Source of the DNA: Polynucleobacter sp. MWH-UH24A
Lineage (GTDB): Bacteria > Pseudomonadota > Gammaproteobacteria > Burkholderiales > Burkholderiaceae
Direction of reading: 5' to 3'
Assembly: GCF_018687475.1 (NCBI RefSeq)
Contig: NZ_CP061292.1
Location: 1,240,001-1,304,000, forward strand
DNA: 64,000 nt
Every line of letters begins with the position of its first letter. The stretch's first letter is position 1. This document shows positions 27,466-37,250 of this stretch, piece after piece. The notes beneath the pieces were generated by a model. It made no database searches. It saw nothing but the letters and a program-made list of their open reading frames with translations, and had not been told where the DNA came from. The position numbers and the translations under genes are program-made.

Positions 27466-30359
27466 TGAATGAGCATAGCATCGTTTACTGTTAGGTCATA
27501 ACCGATGTGCTGCGCTGGCTTACCGCCTTTTTGAACGGCAACAGCACAATACTTAAACTCCGGGATCTTGCCAAAGGGATCCAATGCGGGGTTAGTCATT
27601 AGATTGGCAGCCGCCTCGTAGTAAGCAAACGGCATAAACACAGCTCCACTTGGCGTGCCATCATCCCGGCGCACATGAATCCCAACCTCGCCCCTGCGCG
27701 ACTTCACGGTAATTACATCACCGGGGTTCAGGCCTAACTTCGCCATATCTTCACCGCACATCGACGCGGTTGCCATTGGCTCAATGGCATCCAAAACACC
27801 TGCGCGTCGGGTCATACTTCCAGTATGCCAATGCTCGAGCTGACGGCCCGTGATTAATACAAAAGGATATTCGGTATCGGGTCGCTCGTTAGCTGGAATA
27901 AGATCAGCAGGAACCAGTTTTACTTTGCCATCGGGAGTTGGGAAACTCTCATCAAATACGATGGGTTGGCCAGGATCATCTTCGCTTAAGCATGGATAGG
28001 TCACGCATGACTCACGCTGCAAGCGATCCCAGGTAATTCCGTTGATCACAGCATGCATAGCACGGCGCATCTCGTCATAGACCTCGGCAACGCCACACTC
28101 CTCGCCTTGATAGCCCCACTGCAAACCAATCCGCTTAGCAAGCTCCTGAATAATCCATAAATCAGGCTTCGCGTCACCAGGTGGGTTTAAGGCACGCTTA
28201 CCCAACTGCACCATACGGTCGGTGTTGGTCACCGTACCGGTTTTCTCGGGCCAAGCACTTGCTGGCAGAATGACGTCCGCTAACCACGCAGTCTCGGTCA
28301 TAAAAATATCTTGCACCACAAGATGATCAAGGGAAGCCAAGGCATGCCGCGCATGATTAAGATCCGGGTCGCTCATGGCGGGGTTCTCACCCATGATGTA
28401 CATCCCCCGAATCTTATCGGGATCAGAATCCGGCGCTGTGATCTTATGCATGATCTCAACCACGGTATACCCGGGCTTTTTATCAAGCGGTGTATTCCAA
28501 AACTTCTCAAACCACTCATGCGCCTGGGCATTATCAACGCGCTGATAGTTCGGGAACATCATCGGTATTAGTCCCGCATCACTGGCGCCTTGAACATTGT
28601 TCTGTCCACGCAATGGATGCAGACCAGAACCAGGCTTACCAATTTGACCGGTAATGCTGACTAAAGCAATCAAGCAACGGGCATTATCGGTGCCATGCAC
28701 ATGTTGGCTAACACCCATCCCCCACAAGATCATTGAGGCTTTGGATTTGGCAAACTCGCGCGCTACCTCACGAAGTGTCGCAGCAGGTACGCCACAAATC
28801 GGGGCCATCGCTTCAGGGCTGTAACCTTTTACATTCTCTTTGAGGGCCTCGAAATTGGAAGCGCGTTCTTTAATAAAGTGCTGATCGCACAGTCCCTCTT
28901 CGATCACGGTGTAGATCATGGCATTGAGCATGGCGACATCGGTATCGGGCTTAAATTGCAAGGTCCGCCATGCATGCTTACCAATATCGGTCACGCGTGG
29001 ATCGGCCAACACAATCTTGGTGCCATTCTTAGCAGCATTTTTCATCCAAGTTGCAGCCACCGGATGATTGGCGGTTGGATTAGAACCAATTACAAGGATT
29101 AAACCAGAGTGTTCGATATCGTTCACCTGATTACTCACAGCTCCAGAGCCAACGCCCTCAAGCAATGCAGCCACACTCGATGCATGACATAAACGCGTGC
29201 AATGGTCGACGTTATTGCTACCAAAACCAGTACGTACCAACTTCTGAAACAAGTAAGCCTCTTCGTTACTGCCCTTGGCTGAACCAAATCCTGCCAAGGA
29301 TTTCTTGCCATGTTGATCGCGTATCGCTTTTAACTTACTGGCTGCCAGATCAAGGGCCTCTTCCCAACTGGCTTCACGAAAGACTTCGCTCCAATCTTCA
29401 GGCTTTTTACCGGCAGACTCAATCGAGTGCTCATCCTTTGGTACACCAGGCTTACGGATCAATGGCTTGGTTAAACGTTGAGGGTTATGTACATAATCGA
29501 ATCCAAATCGGCCTTTAACGCATAGGCGACTGTGATTTGCAGGGCCATCGCGACCATCTACGCTCACAATTTTTTCGTCCTTTACGTTGTACGTAATTTG
29601 GCAGCCTACTCCACAGAATGGACATACCGAATCGACCTGGCGATCAACTGCTTGGGAACCAATGTGGGTCTTTGGCATTAATGCACCCGTTGGGCAAGCT
29701 TGTACGCATTCACCACACGCAACGCAAGTGCTGGTACCCATCGGATCGCTCAAATCAAATACGATTTCGCTATGCGCACCCCGCATGGCGTAACCAATCA
29801 CATCATTGACTTGCTCTTCACGGCAAGCGCGCACACATCGATTGCACTGAATGCAGGCATCCAAATTAACTGCCATCGCAGGGTGTGACAAATCAGCAGA
29901 GGGTTGATGACGACGCAAGGCCTTGAGTTCAGGACGAACTGCTACATCGAGGCGATTGGCCCACTCACTTAACTCTCCATGCTGTTGGCGCTCACGCTCG
30001 GCATCACTATCACCAACCCATTTATAACCTTCATCGGGCATATCGGAGAGCAACATCTCAAGCACTAATTTTTGACTCTTTAACGCACGCTCACTATTGG
30101 CTTTTACCTCCATCCCAGCCGTTGCAGCGCGACAGCAACTAGGGGCCAGGGTACGCTCGCCATTGATTTCAACAACGCATGCACGACAATTCCCATCGGG
30201 CCGATAGCCGTCCTTAAAACAGAGATGGGGAATATCAATGCCATGGCGTTTTGCTGCTTTTAAGATGGTTTCACCCTCATAGGCAACAATCGTCTTACCA
30301 TCGAGCTTGAACTCAACGGTTTGCAGTGCTAGTTCTTGCGGATTGACTGGTGCGTTCAC
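27462..30359 (-). CDS. fdhA: NAD-dependent formate dehydrogenase, catalytic alpha subunit
   Basis: This 965-residue subunit oxidises formate to CO2. The N-terminal [2Fe-2S] ferredoxin domain has Cys47, 58, 61 and 75. Two 4Fe-4S motifs follow ([11 protein letters not shown] near 169-179 and [11 protein letters not shown] near 212-222). The molybdopterin oxidoreductase domain starts with CPFCGVGC near 246-253, and the metal ligand is Cys391 (TRLCHASSV), not selenocysteine. The C-terminal dinucleotide-binding domain includes [15 protein letters not shown]. The metal may be Mo or W; the two-subunit arrangement resembles the tungsten Fdh1 of Methylorubrum. It lies 24 bases after fdhB and is coupled to nadB. 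No fdhD/fdsC chaperone is nearby. Confidence 0.93.
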   Translation of the reverse strand: MNAPVNPQELALQTVEFKLDGKTIVAYEGETILKAAKRHGIDIPHLCFKDGYRPDGNCRACVVEINGERTLAPSCCRAATAGMEVKANSERALKSQKLVLEMLLSDMPDEGYKWVGDSDAERERQQHGELSEWANRLDVAVRPELKALRRHQPSADLSHPAMAVNLDACIQCNRCVRACREEQVNDVIGYAMRGAHSEIVFDLSDPMGTSTCVACGECVQACPTGALMPKTHIGSQAVDRQVDSVCPFCGVGCQITYNVKDEKIVSVDGRDGPANHSRLCVKGRFGFDYVHNPQRLTKPLIRKPGVPKDEHSIESAGKKPEDWSEVFREASWEEALDLAASKLKAIRDQHGKKSLAGFGSAKGSNEEAYLFQKLVRTGFGSNNVDHCTRLCHASSVAALLEGVGSGAVSNQVNDIEHSGLILVIGSNPTANHPVAATWMKNAAKNGTKIVLADPRVTDIGKHAWRTLQFKPDTDVAMLNAMIYTVIEEGLCDQHFIKERASNFEALKENVKGYSPEAMAPICGVPAATLREVAREFAKSKASMILWGMGVSQHVHGTDNARCLIALVSITGQIGKPGSGLHPLRGQNNVQGASDAGLIPMMFPNYQRVDNAQAHEWFEKFWNTPLDKKPGYTVVEIMHKITAPDSDPDKIRGMYIMGENPAMSDPDLNHARHALASLDHLVVQDIFMTETAWLADVILPASAWPEKTGTVTNTDRMVQLGKRALNPPGDAKPDLWIIQELAKRIGLQWGYQGEECGVAEVYDEMRRAMHAVINGITWDRLQRESCVTYPCLSEDDPGQPIVFDESFPTPDGKVKLVPADLIPANERPDTEYPFVLITGRQLEHWHTGSMTRRAGVLDAIEPMATASMCGEDMAKLGLNPGDVITVKSRRGEVGIHVRRDDGTPSGAVFMPFAYYEAAANLMTNPALDPFGKIPEFKYCAVAVQKGGKPAQHIGYDLTVNDAMLIQ

Positions 30360-30383
30360 GCCTTAAGCTCCCTATCTAAGCGG

Positions 30384-32186
30384 TTATGCAATTTCATGGG
30401 GGAAATATTGATGGATGCAACGAATGGGGTTTGGTGCGGCTTGCCCCAGACCACAAATCGAGGCATCAACCATGACGGTAGACAGATCCTCCAGGGTTGC
30501 TTGATCCCATGTGCTTGCTTGCATTAATTGTGCGGCTTTACTTGTACCAACCCGACATGGGGTGCACTGACCACAACTCTCATGCTCAAAGAAACGCATG
30601 ACATTGAGCGCTGCATCGCGCGCCTTGTCTTGATGACTAAAGACCATCACGGCTGCAGAGCCGATAAAGCATCCATAAGGCTGCAAGGTATCAAAATCCA
30701 ATGGAATGGTATTCATGGTGGCTGGCAAGATGCCGCCTGAGGCACCGCCAGGCAGGTACCCATAAAAGGTATGGCCCTCTTGCATGCCGCCGCAATACTC
30801 GTCAATCAATTCCTGAATGGTGATGCCAGCTGGTGCCAGTTTGACACCGGGATATTTCACCCGACCGCTCACGCTAAAGCTACGCAAGCCTTTGCGATCA
30901 TGACGACCATAGGTGCTAAACCACTGCGGTCCACGCGTAATGATGTCGCGCACCCAATACAAGGTTTCAAAGTTATGCTCAAGCGTGGGTCGACCAAATA
31001 AGCCGACTTGCGCAATGTAAGGAGGACGCATTCTGGGCTCGCCCCGCTTACCCTCAATACTCTCAATCATGGCGGACTCTTCACCGCAGATATAGGCACC
31101 TGCACCACGACGCAACTCAATGAGCGGTAACTTAAAGGATGCATTTGCCTGAAGTTTTTTAATTTCAGCAGCGAGTAACTCGCGGCAACCATGGTACTCA
31201 TCGCGCAGGTAAATGTAACAAGCATCAATCCCAACCACTCGCGCAGCAATCAACATTCCCTCAAGGAAACGATGGGGATCACGCTCTAGATAGGTGCGAT
31301 CTTTGAATGTTCCTGGCTCACCCTCGTCAATATTGATTGCCATGAGTTTAGGTGCTGGTTGATCCTTCACAATCCGCCATTTACGCCCAGCTGGAAATCC
31401 TGCTCCACCAAGACCGCGTAAGCCAGAATCTTCCATTGCCTTAATGATGGCTTCAATCTCGCGTTTACCGCTATCAAACTCTTTCACCAAAGCGTAACCA
31501 CCCTTTGCGCAGTACGCTTCATAACCCACATATGCGGGCGACACCTCATTGGCTTTTTGTTCTGGGCTTACGGCGTGCTCTGCAAAATCTGCGGGCTCGA
31601 ATTGGGCATCATCCTTTGCCTTAGGGTGCATGAGCTGACGATTTTTAACCGCTTTCGATACCTTTTCCGCATCAGCAAACAATACAGGGTATTGATGCAC
31701 CACAGCGACCGGGGCTTGCTCGCACCGACCCACGCAAGGAGCAGCAATGATCTTGGTCTTGGGATTGCCTAATATCGTTGGTAGGCGCTCCAATAACTGT
31801 TTGGCCCCAGCTAACTCGCATGACAATCCATCGCATACGCGCACTGTAATATCGGCAACCGGATCGTTACCGCGCACCACTTCAAAGTGATGATAGAAGG
31901 TCGCTACTTCATACACCTCAGCCATTGGCAAGTTCATCAGCTTTGCAAGTGCAACCAAATGACGATCATGCAAAGCACGGTATGCATCATTGAGTAGATG
32001 CAAGTTCTCAATCAGTAGGTCGCGACGATACGGACCATCACCGATGAGTTTCTTTACTTCGGCCAATGATGCATCGTCCGCCTGTCGCCCTTTTAATTTA
32101 CTTTTTTGCCGAATTCGCTCACGAAGGTCATCCGCGCTTGCGATGGCAACCGCCTTGATTTCGTTGGAAGGCTTAGGGTGATTCAT
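30384..32186 (-). CDS. fdhB: NAD-dependent formate dehydrogenase, fused gamma-beta (NuoE-NuoF-like) subunit
   Basis: This is a 600-residue fusion of two diaphorase parts. Residues about 30-185 are NuoE/FdsG-like with a thioredoxin-like [2Fe-2S] site (VRVCDGLSCELAG and CVGRCEQAP). Residues about 215-600 are NuoF/FdsB-like with the FMN/NADH site (GLRGLGGAGFPAGRKW, NIDEGEPGTFKDR, GAYICGEESAMIESIEG) and the 4Fe-4S motif SCGQCTPCRVG with CGLGQ. It passes electrons from the alpha subunit to NAD+. In Cupriavidus-type enzymes these are separate proteins. First gene of the fdhB-fdhA-nadB operon. Confidence 0.93.
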   Translation of the reverse strand: MNHPKPSNEIKAVAIASADDLRERIRQKSKLKGRQADDASLAEVKKLIGDGPYRRDLLIENLHLLNDAYRALHDRHLVALAKLMNLPMAEVYEVATFYHHFEVVRGNDPVADITVRVCDGLSCELAGAKQLLERLPTILGNPKTKIIAAPCVGRCEQAPVAVVHQYPVLFADAEKVSKAVKNRQLMHPKAKDDAQFEPADFAEHAVSPEQKANEVSPAYVGYEAYCAKGGYALVKEFDSGKREIEAIIKAMEDSGLRGLGGAGFPAGRKWRIVKDQPAPKLMAINIDEGEPGTFKDRTYLERDPHRFLEGMLIAARVVGIDACYIYLRDEYHGCRELLAAEIKKLQANASFKLPLIELRRGAGAYICGEESAMIESIEGKRGEPRMRPPYIAQVGLFGRPTLEHNFETLYWVRDIITRGPQWFSTYGRHDRKGLRSFSVSGRVKYPGVKLAPAGITIQELIDEYCGGMQEGHTFYGYLPGGASGGILPATMNTIPLDFDTLQPYGCFIGSAAVMVFSHQDKARDAALNVMRFFEHESCGQCTPCRVGTSKAAQLMQASTWDQATLEDLSTVMVDASICGLGQAAPNPIRCIHQYFPHEIA

Positions 32187-32261
32187 GCTGTTTTAGTCTC
32201 TCAGTCAGAATATAAATAGTTATTTAAAAGGTCGTACTGCATGGCCATTTAGTGGTTGAAA

Positions 32262-32296
32262 TCAATGTAATTGATCTACCCCTGTAAGTAATTGAT
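32262..32296. promoter_or_regulatory. Candidate LysR-type operator upstream of fdhB
   Basis: The dyad ATCAAT-GTA-ATTGAT fits the T-N11-A pattern of LysR-family boxes. Its right half, as GTAATTGAT, is repeated directly 21 bases further on, two helical turns away. It sits about 75-110 bases upstream of the fdhB start, the usual place for activator sites. LysR-type regulators control fds operons in related bacteria; no regulator gene is encoded next to this one. Confidence 0.35.
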
Positions 32297-32316
32297 ATGG
32301 CTCAAGATCTCTCGAA

Positions 32317-32332
32317 TCAGGGTTAACCCTGA
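32317..32332. promoter_or_regulatory. 16-base perfect palindrome upstream of fdhB
   Basis: TCAGGGTTAACCCTGA is a perfect palindrome 130 bases before fdhB and 36 bases after the stop of the upstream lipoprotein gene. There is no T-run on either side, so it does not look like an intrinsic terminator. A dimeric repressor or activator site is the alternative; the protein is unknown. Confidence 0.35.
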
Positions 32333-32367
32333 AGTTGGACACACAGACCAGTTTCTACCAAGCTAGA

Positions 32368-32574
32368 TTAATTGGAACTGGGCAAAAAGGTATTGCTGTA
32401 ATCCATTTCCCTCTCGCGGACACGGGCTTTAAAACAGGCCTCATAGTCGGGGGTTCCAACCCGCAACCCCACTGCCGTGCAATCCGCTTGTGCAGCGGAC
32501 TGCACCGTGCCACAAGCTGATAAGCCAAAAGCACTGGCAAAGACCAATCCAGCAATCATCATTTTTGTTGTCAT
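32368..32574 (-). CDS. Small lipoprotein of unknown function
   Basis: This 68-residue protein has a short lipoprotein signal (MIAGLVFASAFGLSACG; lipobox LSAC) and a mature part with two further cysteines (ADCTAVGLRVGTPDYEACF) that could form a disulfide. I do not recognise a functional family. The gene is flanked by tauE and the fdh operon on the same strand, with its own ATG and an intact signal, so it is likely real. The second cysteine-containing motif TPDYEACF recurs in small proteobacterial lipoproteins as far as I recall, without a known role. Confidence 0.65.
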   Translation of the reverse strand: MTTKMMIAGLVFASAFGLSACGTVQSAAQADCTAVGLRVGTPDYEACFKARVREREMDYSNTFLPSSN

Positions 32575-32590
32575 CGTTTGAGTCTATCAC

Positions 32591-33295
32591 CTAAACCAGT
32601 TGCTTAATTAACAGGACCGATCCTGCAAATAGCAAAATACTGCCATACGCCAATTGCATATGATGAATACTCAAGAGTCGATGAGTTTTTGATCCGATCC
32701 ATAGACCAATTACCATGCAGGGTACCAAAAACAATGCAAGACCCAAGACCTCCCAGTTCAATATCAGGCCCGTTACCAACATGAAGACTAAACGCAAGAA
32801 CACGAAGATCAGAATGGCAAATGCCATGGTTGCGCGCAATGTATTGGGCTCGTTAAAGCGCATTGCTAAGTAGGATGCATAAATCGGTCCACCTGTAGCA
32901 AACAATGCCGTAAAAATCCCCCCTGCTACACCAAAAGGAATGGACCAATACTGTGAAATGGTTTGGATGGGGGCAGATTTTTTCTTAATCAAAACGCGAA
33001 TTCCATTAAACGCTGCAAAGGCACCCAAGGTAATTAGTAAAGGCTCGGGCGGTGCCTTCAAGAGCAAGGTGATACCAATGACCATGCCAATGAAACTAAA
33101 TGGCAGCAACCAAGAGAGCTCCCTCTTATCCGCCGCATCAAAAGACTTTGTACCCAAATAGAATGCCGCACACAGATCCAATATCACCATAATCGGTACT
33201 ACAACCTGCAGGGGGAAAAATAACACCAGCACCGGTACTGAAATAATCGATGATCCAAATCCGGTCACCCCAAAAATGAAATACGCCACCAACAC
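32591..33295 (-). CDS. TauE/SafE family membrane transporter
   Basis: This protein of at least 234 residues has the family start motif YFIFGVTGFGSSIISVPVL, a repeated second half (FGVAGGIFTALFATGGPIYASYL) and about eight hydrophobic helices. TauE/SafE proteins export sulfite, sulfonates or other small anions. The first usable codon is GTG inside the first helix. The frame stays open 22 codons further (reading ELISPVSFIAACTIVLVAYF), which looks like the true N-terminus, but contains no ATG, GTG or TTG. A rare ATT start or a sequence error is possible. Substrate unknown. Confidence 0.8.
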   Translation of the reverse strand: MLVAYFIFGVTGFGSSIISVPVLVLFFPLQVVVPIMVILDLCAAFYLGTKSFDAADKRELSWLLPFSFIGMVIGITLLLKAPPEPLLITLGAFAAFNGIRVLIKKKSAPIQTISQYWSIPFGVAGGIFTALFATGGPIYASYLAMRFNEPNTLRATMAFAILIFVFLRLVFMLVTGLILNWEVLGLALFLVPCMVIGLWIGSKTHRLLSIHHMQLAYGSILLFAGSVLLIKQLV

Positions 33296-33361
33296 AATCG
33301 TGCAGGCGGCAATAAATGAGACGGGGCTAATTAACTCAAAAATAAATATTCTTTGTTCGTG

Positions 33362-35755
33362 TTATTTTTTACTACCCAAGGAAACACCCAACGGTATGCC
33401 GTCTTGATCGGCACCGCCCGCCTTGGATGTTCCTATGGTAATTCGTTCTGCTAAGTTAGGCTGCTGAGCAACCATCAACTCTTTTGCGCGATTAGCTCTT
33501 GCGCTTGCCAACTGCATTAGCTCCGCTTCGCTAATGGTATAACTTTGAATGAGCTCATTGCGAAGTTGCTGATAGCGGGCCTCGTTGTCTGGCAGGGAAA
33601 TCAAACGCTGTGCCAACTGAATTCGGCCGACTTGTTGCCCATAGGCTGACCTTACTCCGGCTTGCACCCGAGGGTCGGAAAGACTCGGTATAGGAAGGGG
33701 TTCCTGAGGGCTTAATTTAAATCCAGCAGCATTCAAAATAGCGCGATCAGCACGCGCCCTTGCTAAGGCTGCCTTATCGGCACTCGGGTCATAAACGCCA
33801 ACAAACTCAATCGTGGCATTGGGGCGTTTTACTAAAACACCCGCTAATTTATCGAGCTTCTCTTGATCAACCGGCAGATAAGAGCTCTCCCCCAATACTG
33901 CATGAATTGGTGCATCACTTTGAAGCCCCAATAAGGATGCCAATGCGCGAAACGGTGCGGTAACAATATTCGTTAGAACCGTTCGAATCGCTTGCCAAAC
34001 GAGGCCGGTCGCCGAGAACTCGGGAGAATCTACGTTTCCCTTAATCCCCAAGGAAATATCAATTACGTTATCGGAGTCTTCTAATAAGGCAATGGCTAAG
34101 CGCAATGGTAAGCGCCGACCCTGAAAATTAGGCACCTCTTCCCCAAGTTCGATATCTTTGATCACAAATCGATTCTGACCAACCAGTTCAGCGTCTTTTG
34201 CCTTGTAGTTCAACATGAGATCTAAACGCCCATCTTGAATCGGATACCCAGCGTATTTCATGAAATAGGCATTAGCAGTTTTCAAAGGAACATTTTTAAA
34301 CTCAAACAACACGTCATGGTTACGTCGGGGGTCATCAAACGCTGCCTGACCTTTTGCCCGAAAGCTGCCGCGATCGGCAATCAAGCCATCAAGAGCAATC
34401 GCAGCGTAACGGCCTGGAACGTTACTCACGCCAAGTAAAGAACCATTTAGCTTACGAATATCCGTTTGTAACTGCGGCACCACCCCCAAATCAGCAAAAT
34501 GCACGATGCCGTTTCGTAATTTAAGTGCCTTAATATCAAGTTCAAAATTGGCTGATTTCTCCTCAACCGGACCCGTAGATGGTGTTGTGGTTGAAACTGG
34601 CTTAGCAAACATTCGACGAATGTTAGAGAACCCTTGCTCATCAAGGTCATACTTAAAGTCCGGCTGATCAAACTGAATCTCATCAATCGTGAGTGATGTT
34701 TTACCACTCGCCAACCGACGAAGATCAATTTGCTTGAAATCGGCTTGGTGCCACTTCATAAAGGCTTGCCTGGGCTTACCTTCCGTAATTTCAAAATTCT
34801 TGAGACTTAAATCACCGCTGGTTGACCATAAGCCTTGGCGAGTTTGATATTGCAATTTTCCAGCCATCACGCCCGAGTTCGTTTGCAATGGATTATTGGC
34901 TGGTAACAAAGTAATCATCGGGGCAACAGACAGGTTATCGATGGCCACATCGATCTTGATTAAATTTTGTTTAGGCTCCAGATGAAAAAGGAAATCCAAT
35001 AAACCCGCATCAAGTTTGAGATTTAACTTTGCCTCAAGCTGATCGGATTCTGGACTGCTAACTCCTCCTGATGCTTGAACCTTTTCAAAAACCACCATCT
35101 TATTGAGCGACGGAATCAGTAAATCGACTTTACCGAGATCGAGCTCATACAACCCTTCAACCCCAGGCTCATCGGATGCCTGTCGATAATTACTGAGTTG
35201 CCGAAGATTGAGGGAAAATGGCCCCAAGTCATCCGCAAACTTAGTTTGCCCATCGCGAAATTGAAGACGTGCCCCTTGAATTGCTAGACGATCGACCGAT
35301 ACTTTGATTGCCTTCGGTTTGGCCTCAGTCGATGGTGGCTTTTGTGTATTGATTGTCTCAATCAGTTGCATCCAGTTCCACTTCGATCCAGCGCCTGCTG
35401 CACGCTCAAGCAAAATCGATGGATTCGTTAGCTGGAGATCCTGGACCCCCAACTCTCCAGTAATTAATTTGCTCCAGCGCAAGCGAATTAAGCCAGTATC
35501 TAAGCCAAATAGTTGCTTGCCTTGAATCTGGTCAAGGCGTAAGCCTTGTACCTGAACCGCTAATTGAAAGGGTTTGACATCAATCGATTGAATCTGAATT
35601 GAATAGCCCAGTTGCTGGCTGTATCCCTCAATTTGCTTTTTGATCCACGTGGGCGCCCAAGTGACACCAATCAACCAAAATAGACTGGCCAAGATTGCCA
35701 GTACCACGCCCGATATGAGTGCGATGCGAAGGGGTCGATTACTGGGCAATCGCAT
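33362..35755 (-). CDS. DUF748/AsmA-like envelope protein
   Basis: This protein of about 797 residues is anchored by an N-terminal helix (IALISGVVLAILASLFWLIGV) and has a long periplasmic beta-rich body with repeated AsmA/DUF748 elements (IQIQSIDVKPFQLAVQVQGL, LTIDEIQFDQPDFKYDLDEQ, FEFKNVPLKTANAYFMKYAG). The tail (residues about 620-797) is Ala/Arg-rich and helical. AsmA-like proteins are bridge-type lipid transporters between inner and outer membranes; DUF748 members are much less studied. It begins 10 bases after the gene upstream on the same strand. TTG one codon earlier is an alternative start. Confidence 0.85.
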   Translation of the reverse strand: MRLPSNRPLRIALISGVVLAILASLFWLIGVTWAPTWIKKQIEGYSQQLGYSIQIQSIDVKPFQLAVQVQGLRLDQIQGKQLFGLDTGLIRLRWSKLITGELGVQDLQLTNPSILLERAAGAGSKWNWMQLIETINTQKPPSTEAKPKAIKVSVDRLAIQGARLQFRDGQTKFADDLGPFSLNLRQLSNYRQASDEPGVEGLYELDLGKVDLLIPSLNKMVVFEKVQASGGVSSPESDQLEAKLNLKLDAGLLDFLFHLEPKQNLIKIDVAIDNLSVAPMITLLPANNPLQTNSGVMAGKLQYQTRQGLWSTSGDLSLKNFEITEGKPRQAFMKWHQADFKQIDLRRLASGKTSLTIDEIQFDQPDFKYDLDEQGFSNIRRMFAKPVSTTTPSTGPVEEKSANFELDIKALKLRNGIVHFADLGVVPQLQTDIRKLNGSLLGVSNVPGRYAAIALDGLIADRGSFRAKGQAAFDDPRRNHDVLFEFKNVPLKTANAYFMKYAGYPIQDGRLDLMLNYKAKDAELVGQNRFVIKDIELGEEVPNFQGRRLPLRLAIALLEDSDNVIDISLGIKGNVDSPEFSATGLVWQAIRTVLTNIVTAPFRALASLLGLQSDAPIHAVLGESSYLPVDQEKLDKLAGVLVKRPNATIEFVGVYDPSADKAALARARADRAILNAAGFKLSPQEPLPIPSLSDPRVQAGVRSAYGQQVGRIQLAQRLISLPDNEARYQQLRNELIQSYTISEAELMQLASARANRAKELMVAQQPNLAERITIGTSKAGGADQDGIPLGVSLGSKK

Positions 35756-35765
35756 CAATTTGTAA

Positions 35766-36260
35766 TTAGCCCCAAAAAATCTTTTTCATCTCCGGCGACC
35801 CAATGACCGATTGCAAGCTCATAAATGTGAGGTAAGGCAATACGATTAACCAATAAATCAAACTGAGTGCCAGTATATGAATCGGGTCACCATTTCCAAA
35901 ATTAGCTAATGAGCTAATAAATCCTCGGTGGTGGATCCAACCATCCAAACCGGATTCGAGAGCACTCAACAAAATAACGATACCTAGGTAGACAATCGAG
36001 CGAAGTAGGATCTGTCCAATCAGTGGCTTATCGCGCCTACTCTCGATCGGATAAAGTGCCTGACCCATAAGCATAAACTTGGCACACAAAAAAGCTTTGA
36101 TCAAGGCGAAACTAAGCGGTGCATAAGGAATTCCATCGTGCCGCAAGATGGAGTAACTTAAAAACGAGAGTGCAGAAAACCAGATTGCAAAGTAAATAAA
36201 AAGAATGAAAATTTTCTTAAGTTCAGCGCTAAATTTGGAATGCATGTCAAGGTTATTCAT
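35766..36260 (-). CDS. Integral membrane protein of unknown function
   Basis: This 164-residue protein has about four hydrophobic helices (IFILFIYFAIWFSALSFLSY, FALIKAFLCAKFMLMGQAL, LLRSIVYLGIVILLSALES, ILALSLIYWLIVLPYLTFM). I do not recognise the family. The codon pattern looks like its neighbours, and the downstream DUF748 gene follows after 10 bases, so the two are probably co-expressed. A second ATG at codon 6 is an alternative start. Confidence 0.65.
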   Translation of the reverse strand: MNNLDMHSKFSAELKKIFILFIYFAIWFSALSFLSYSILRHDGIPYAPLSFALIKAFLCAKFMLMGQALYPIESRRDKPLIGQILLRSIVYLGIVILLSALESGLDGWIHHRGFISSLANFGNGDPIHILALSLIYWLIVLPYLTFMSLQSVIGSPEMKKIFWG

Positions 36261-36309
36261 AGAACAATAATGACCGAAACCATTGAATGTAATGTGTCAA
36301 AAAAAATGA

Positions 36310-37248
36310 CTACAACTTAATCTTGAGACGATACGCAATTTCTCCAATAATTCCTCGTCTGAATGCAAGAACGCAGACCACAAAAATTGCTCCGGTAGTG
36401 ATTGTGCTCCACCCGCCTAAGTTGGCTAAGTAATTTTGCAGATTGATGATGACAGCAGCGCCTGCAACAGGTCCCCACAATGTTCCAATGCCGCCCAAAA
36501 TAGTCATCAACACTGCCTCACCAGACGTGTGCCAAAAGACATCAGATAAGGATGCTAATTGCAGTACTAAGCTTTTTAATCCACCGCCTAATCCTGCTAA
36601 ACCGGCCGATAAGGTAAATGCAATTAATTTATACCGATTTACATCGTATCCAAGGGAAATGGCTCGCGGTTCATTCTCGCGAATGGATTTCAAGACCTGG
36701 CCAAACGGGGAACTAACAATGCGCTTAATCAGAAAGAATGCGATAACAAATACGACCAAGGCAAAGTAATACATCGGGGTGGAGGTTGAAAGATCAATCA
36801 AACCCAAGAACTTTCCTCTGGGTACCCCTTGGATGCCATCTTCACCATTGGTAAAGGGTACTTGAGTTGCCAAGAAATAGATTACTTGTGCCAACGCTAA
36901 AGTAATCATTGCAAAGTAAATTCCTTGGCGACGAATTGCCAAGGCCCCAAAGATATATCCCAAAGCAGTTGAGCAAAGCACTCCCATGATGAGGCCTAAT
37001 TCAGGTGTAAAGCCCCACTCCTTCATCACGTACGCTGTAATGTAAGCACCCGTTCCAAAGAATGCCGCATGACCAAACGACAGGAGGCCCGCGTAACCCA
37101 GTAACAAATTAAGAGAAGCTGCAAAGATAGCAAAACAAAAGACTTTCATCATGAACAGATCGTAGACAATGCCCTGAAAAGGTACGATTGCCAAGAAAGC
37201 AATGATGACGATTGAAATCTTGTCGAGTGGGGATAGCGTTGGCTTCAT
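36310..37248 (-). CDS. livM: HAAT-family ABC transporter permease LivM
   Basis: This 312-residue permease has eight or more helices with the LivM/BPD_transp_2 landmarks LNLLLGYAGLLSFGHAAFFG and RENEPRAISLGYDVNRYKL, and the late VLMTILGGIGTLWGPVAGAA. It forms the inner-membrane channel with LivH. Two bases separate it from livH. The Liv label describes the family; the substrate may be branched-chain amino acids or another small carboxylate or aromatic acid. Confidence 0.93.
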   Translation of the reverse strand: MKPTLSPLDKISIVIIAFLAIVPFQGIVYDLFMMKVFCFAIFAASLNLLLGYAGLLSFGHAAFFGTGAYITAYVMKEWGFTPELGLIMGVLCSTALGYIFGALAIRRQGIYFAMITLALAQVIYFLATQVPFTNGEDGIQGVPRGKFLGLIDLSTSTPMYYFALVVFVIAFFLIKRIVSSPFGQVLKSIRENEPRAISLGYDVNRYKLIAFTLSAGLAGLGGGLKSLVLQLASLSDVFWHTSGEAVLMTILGGIGTLWGPVAGAAVIINLQNYLANLGGWSTITTGAIFVVCVLAFRRGIIGEIAYRLKIKL

Positions 37249-37250
37249 GA

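Noticed and set aside
29587..29888. Overlapping short plus-strand frames opposite fdhA
   Set aside because: They lie wholly inside the iron-sulfur region of FdhA and share no recognisable motif.
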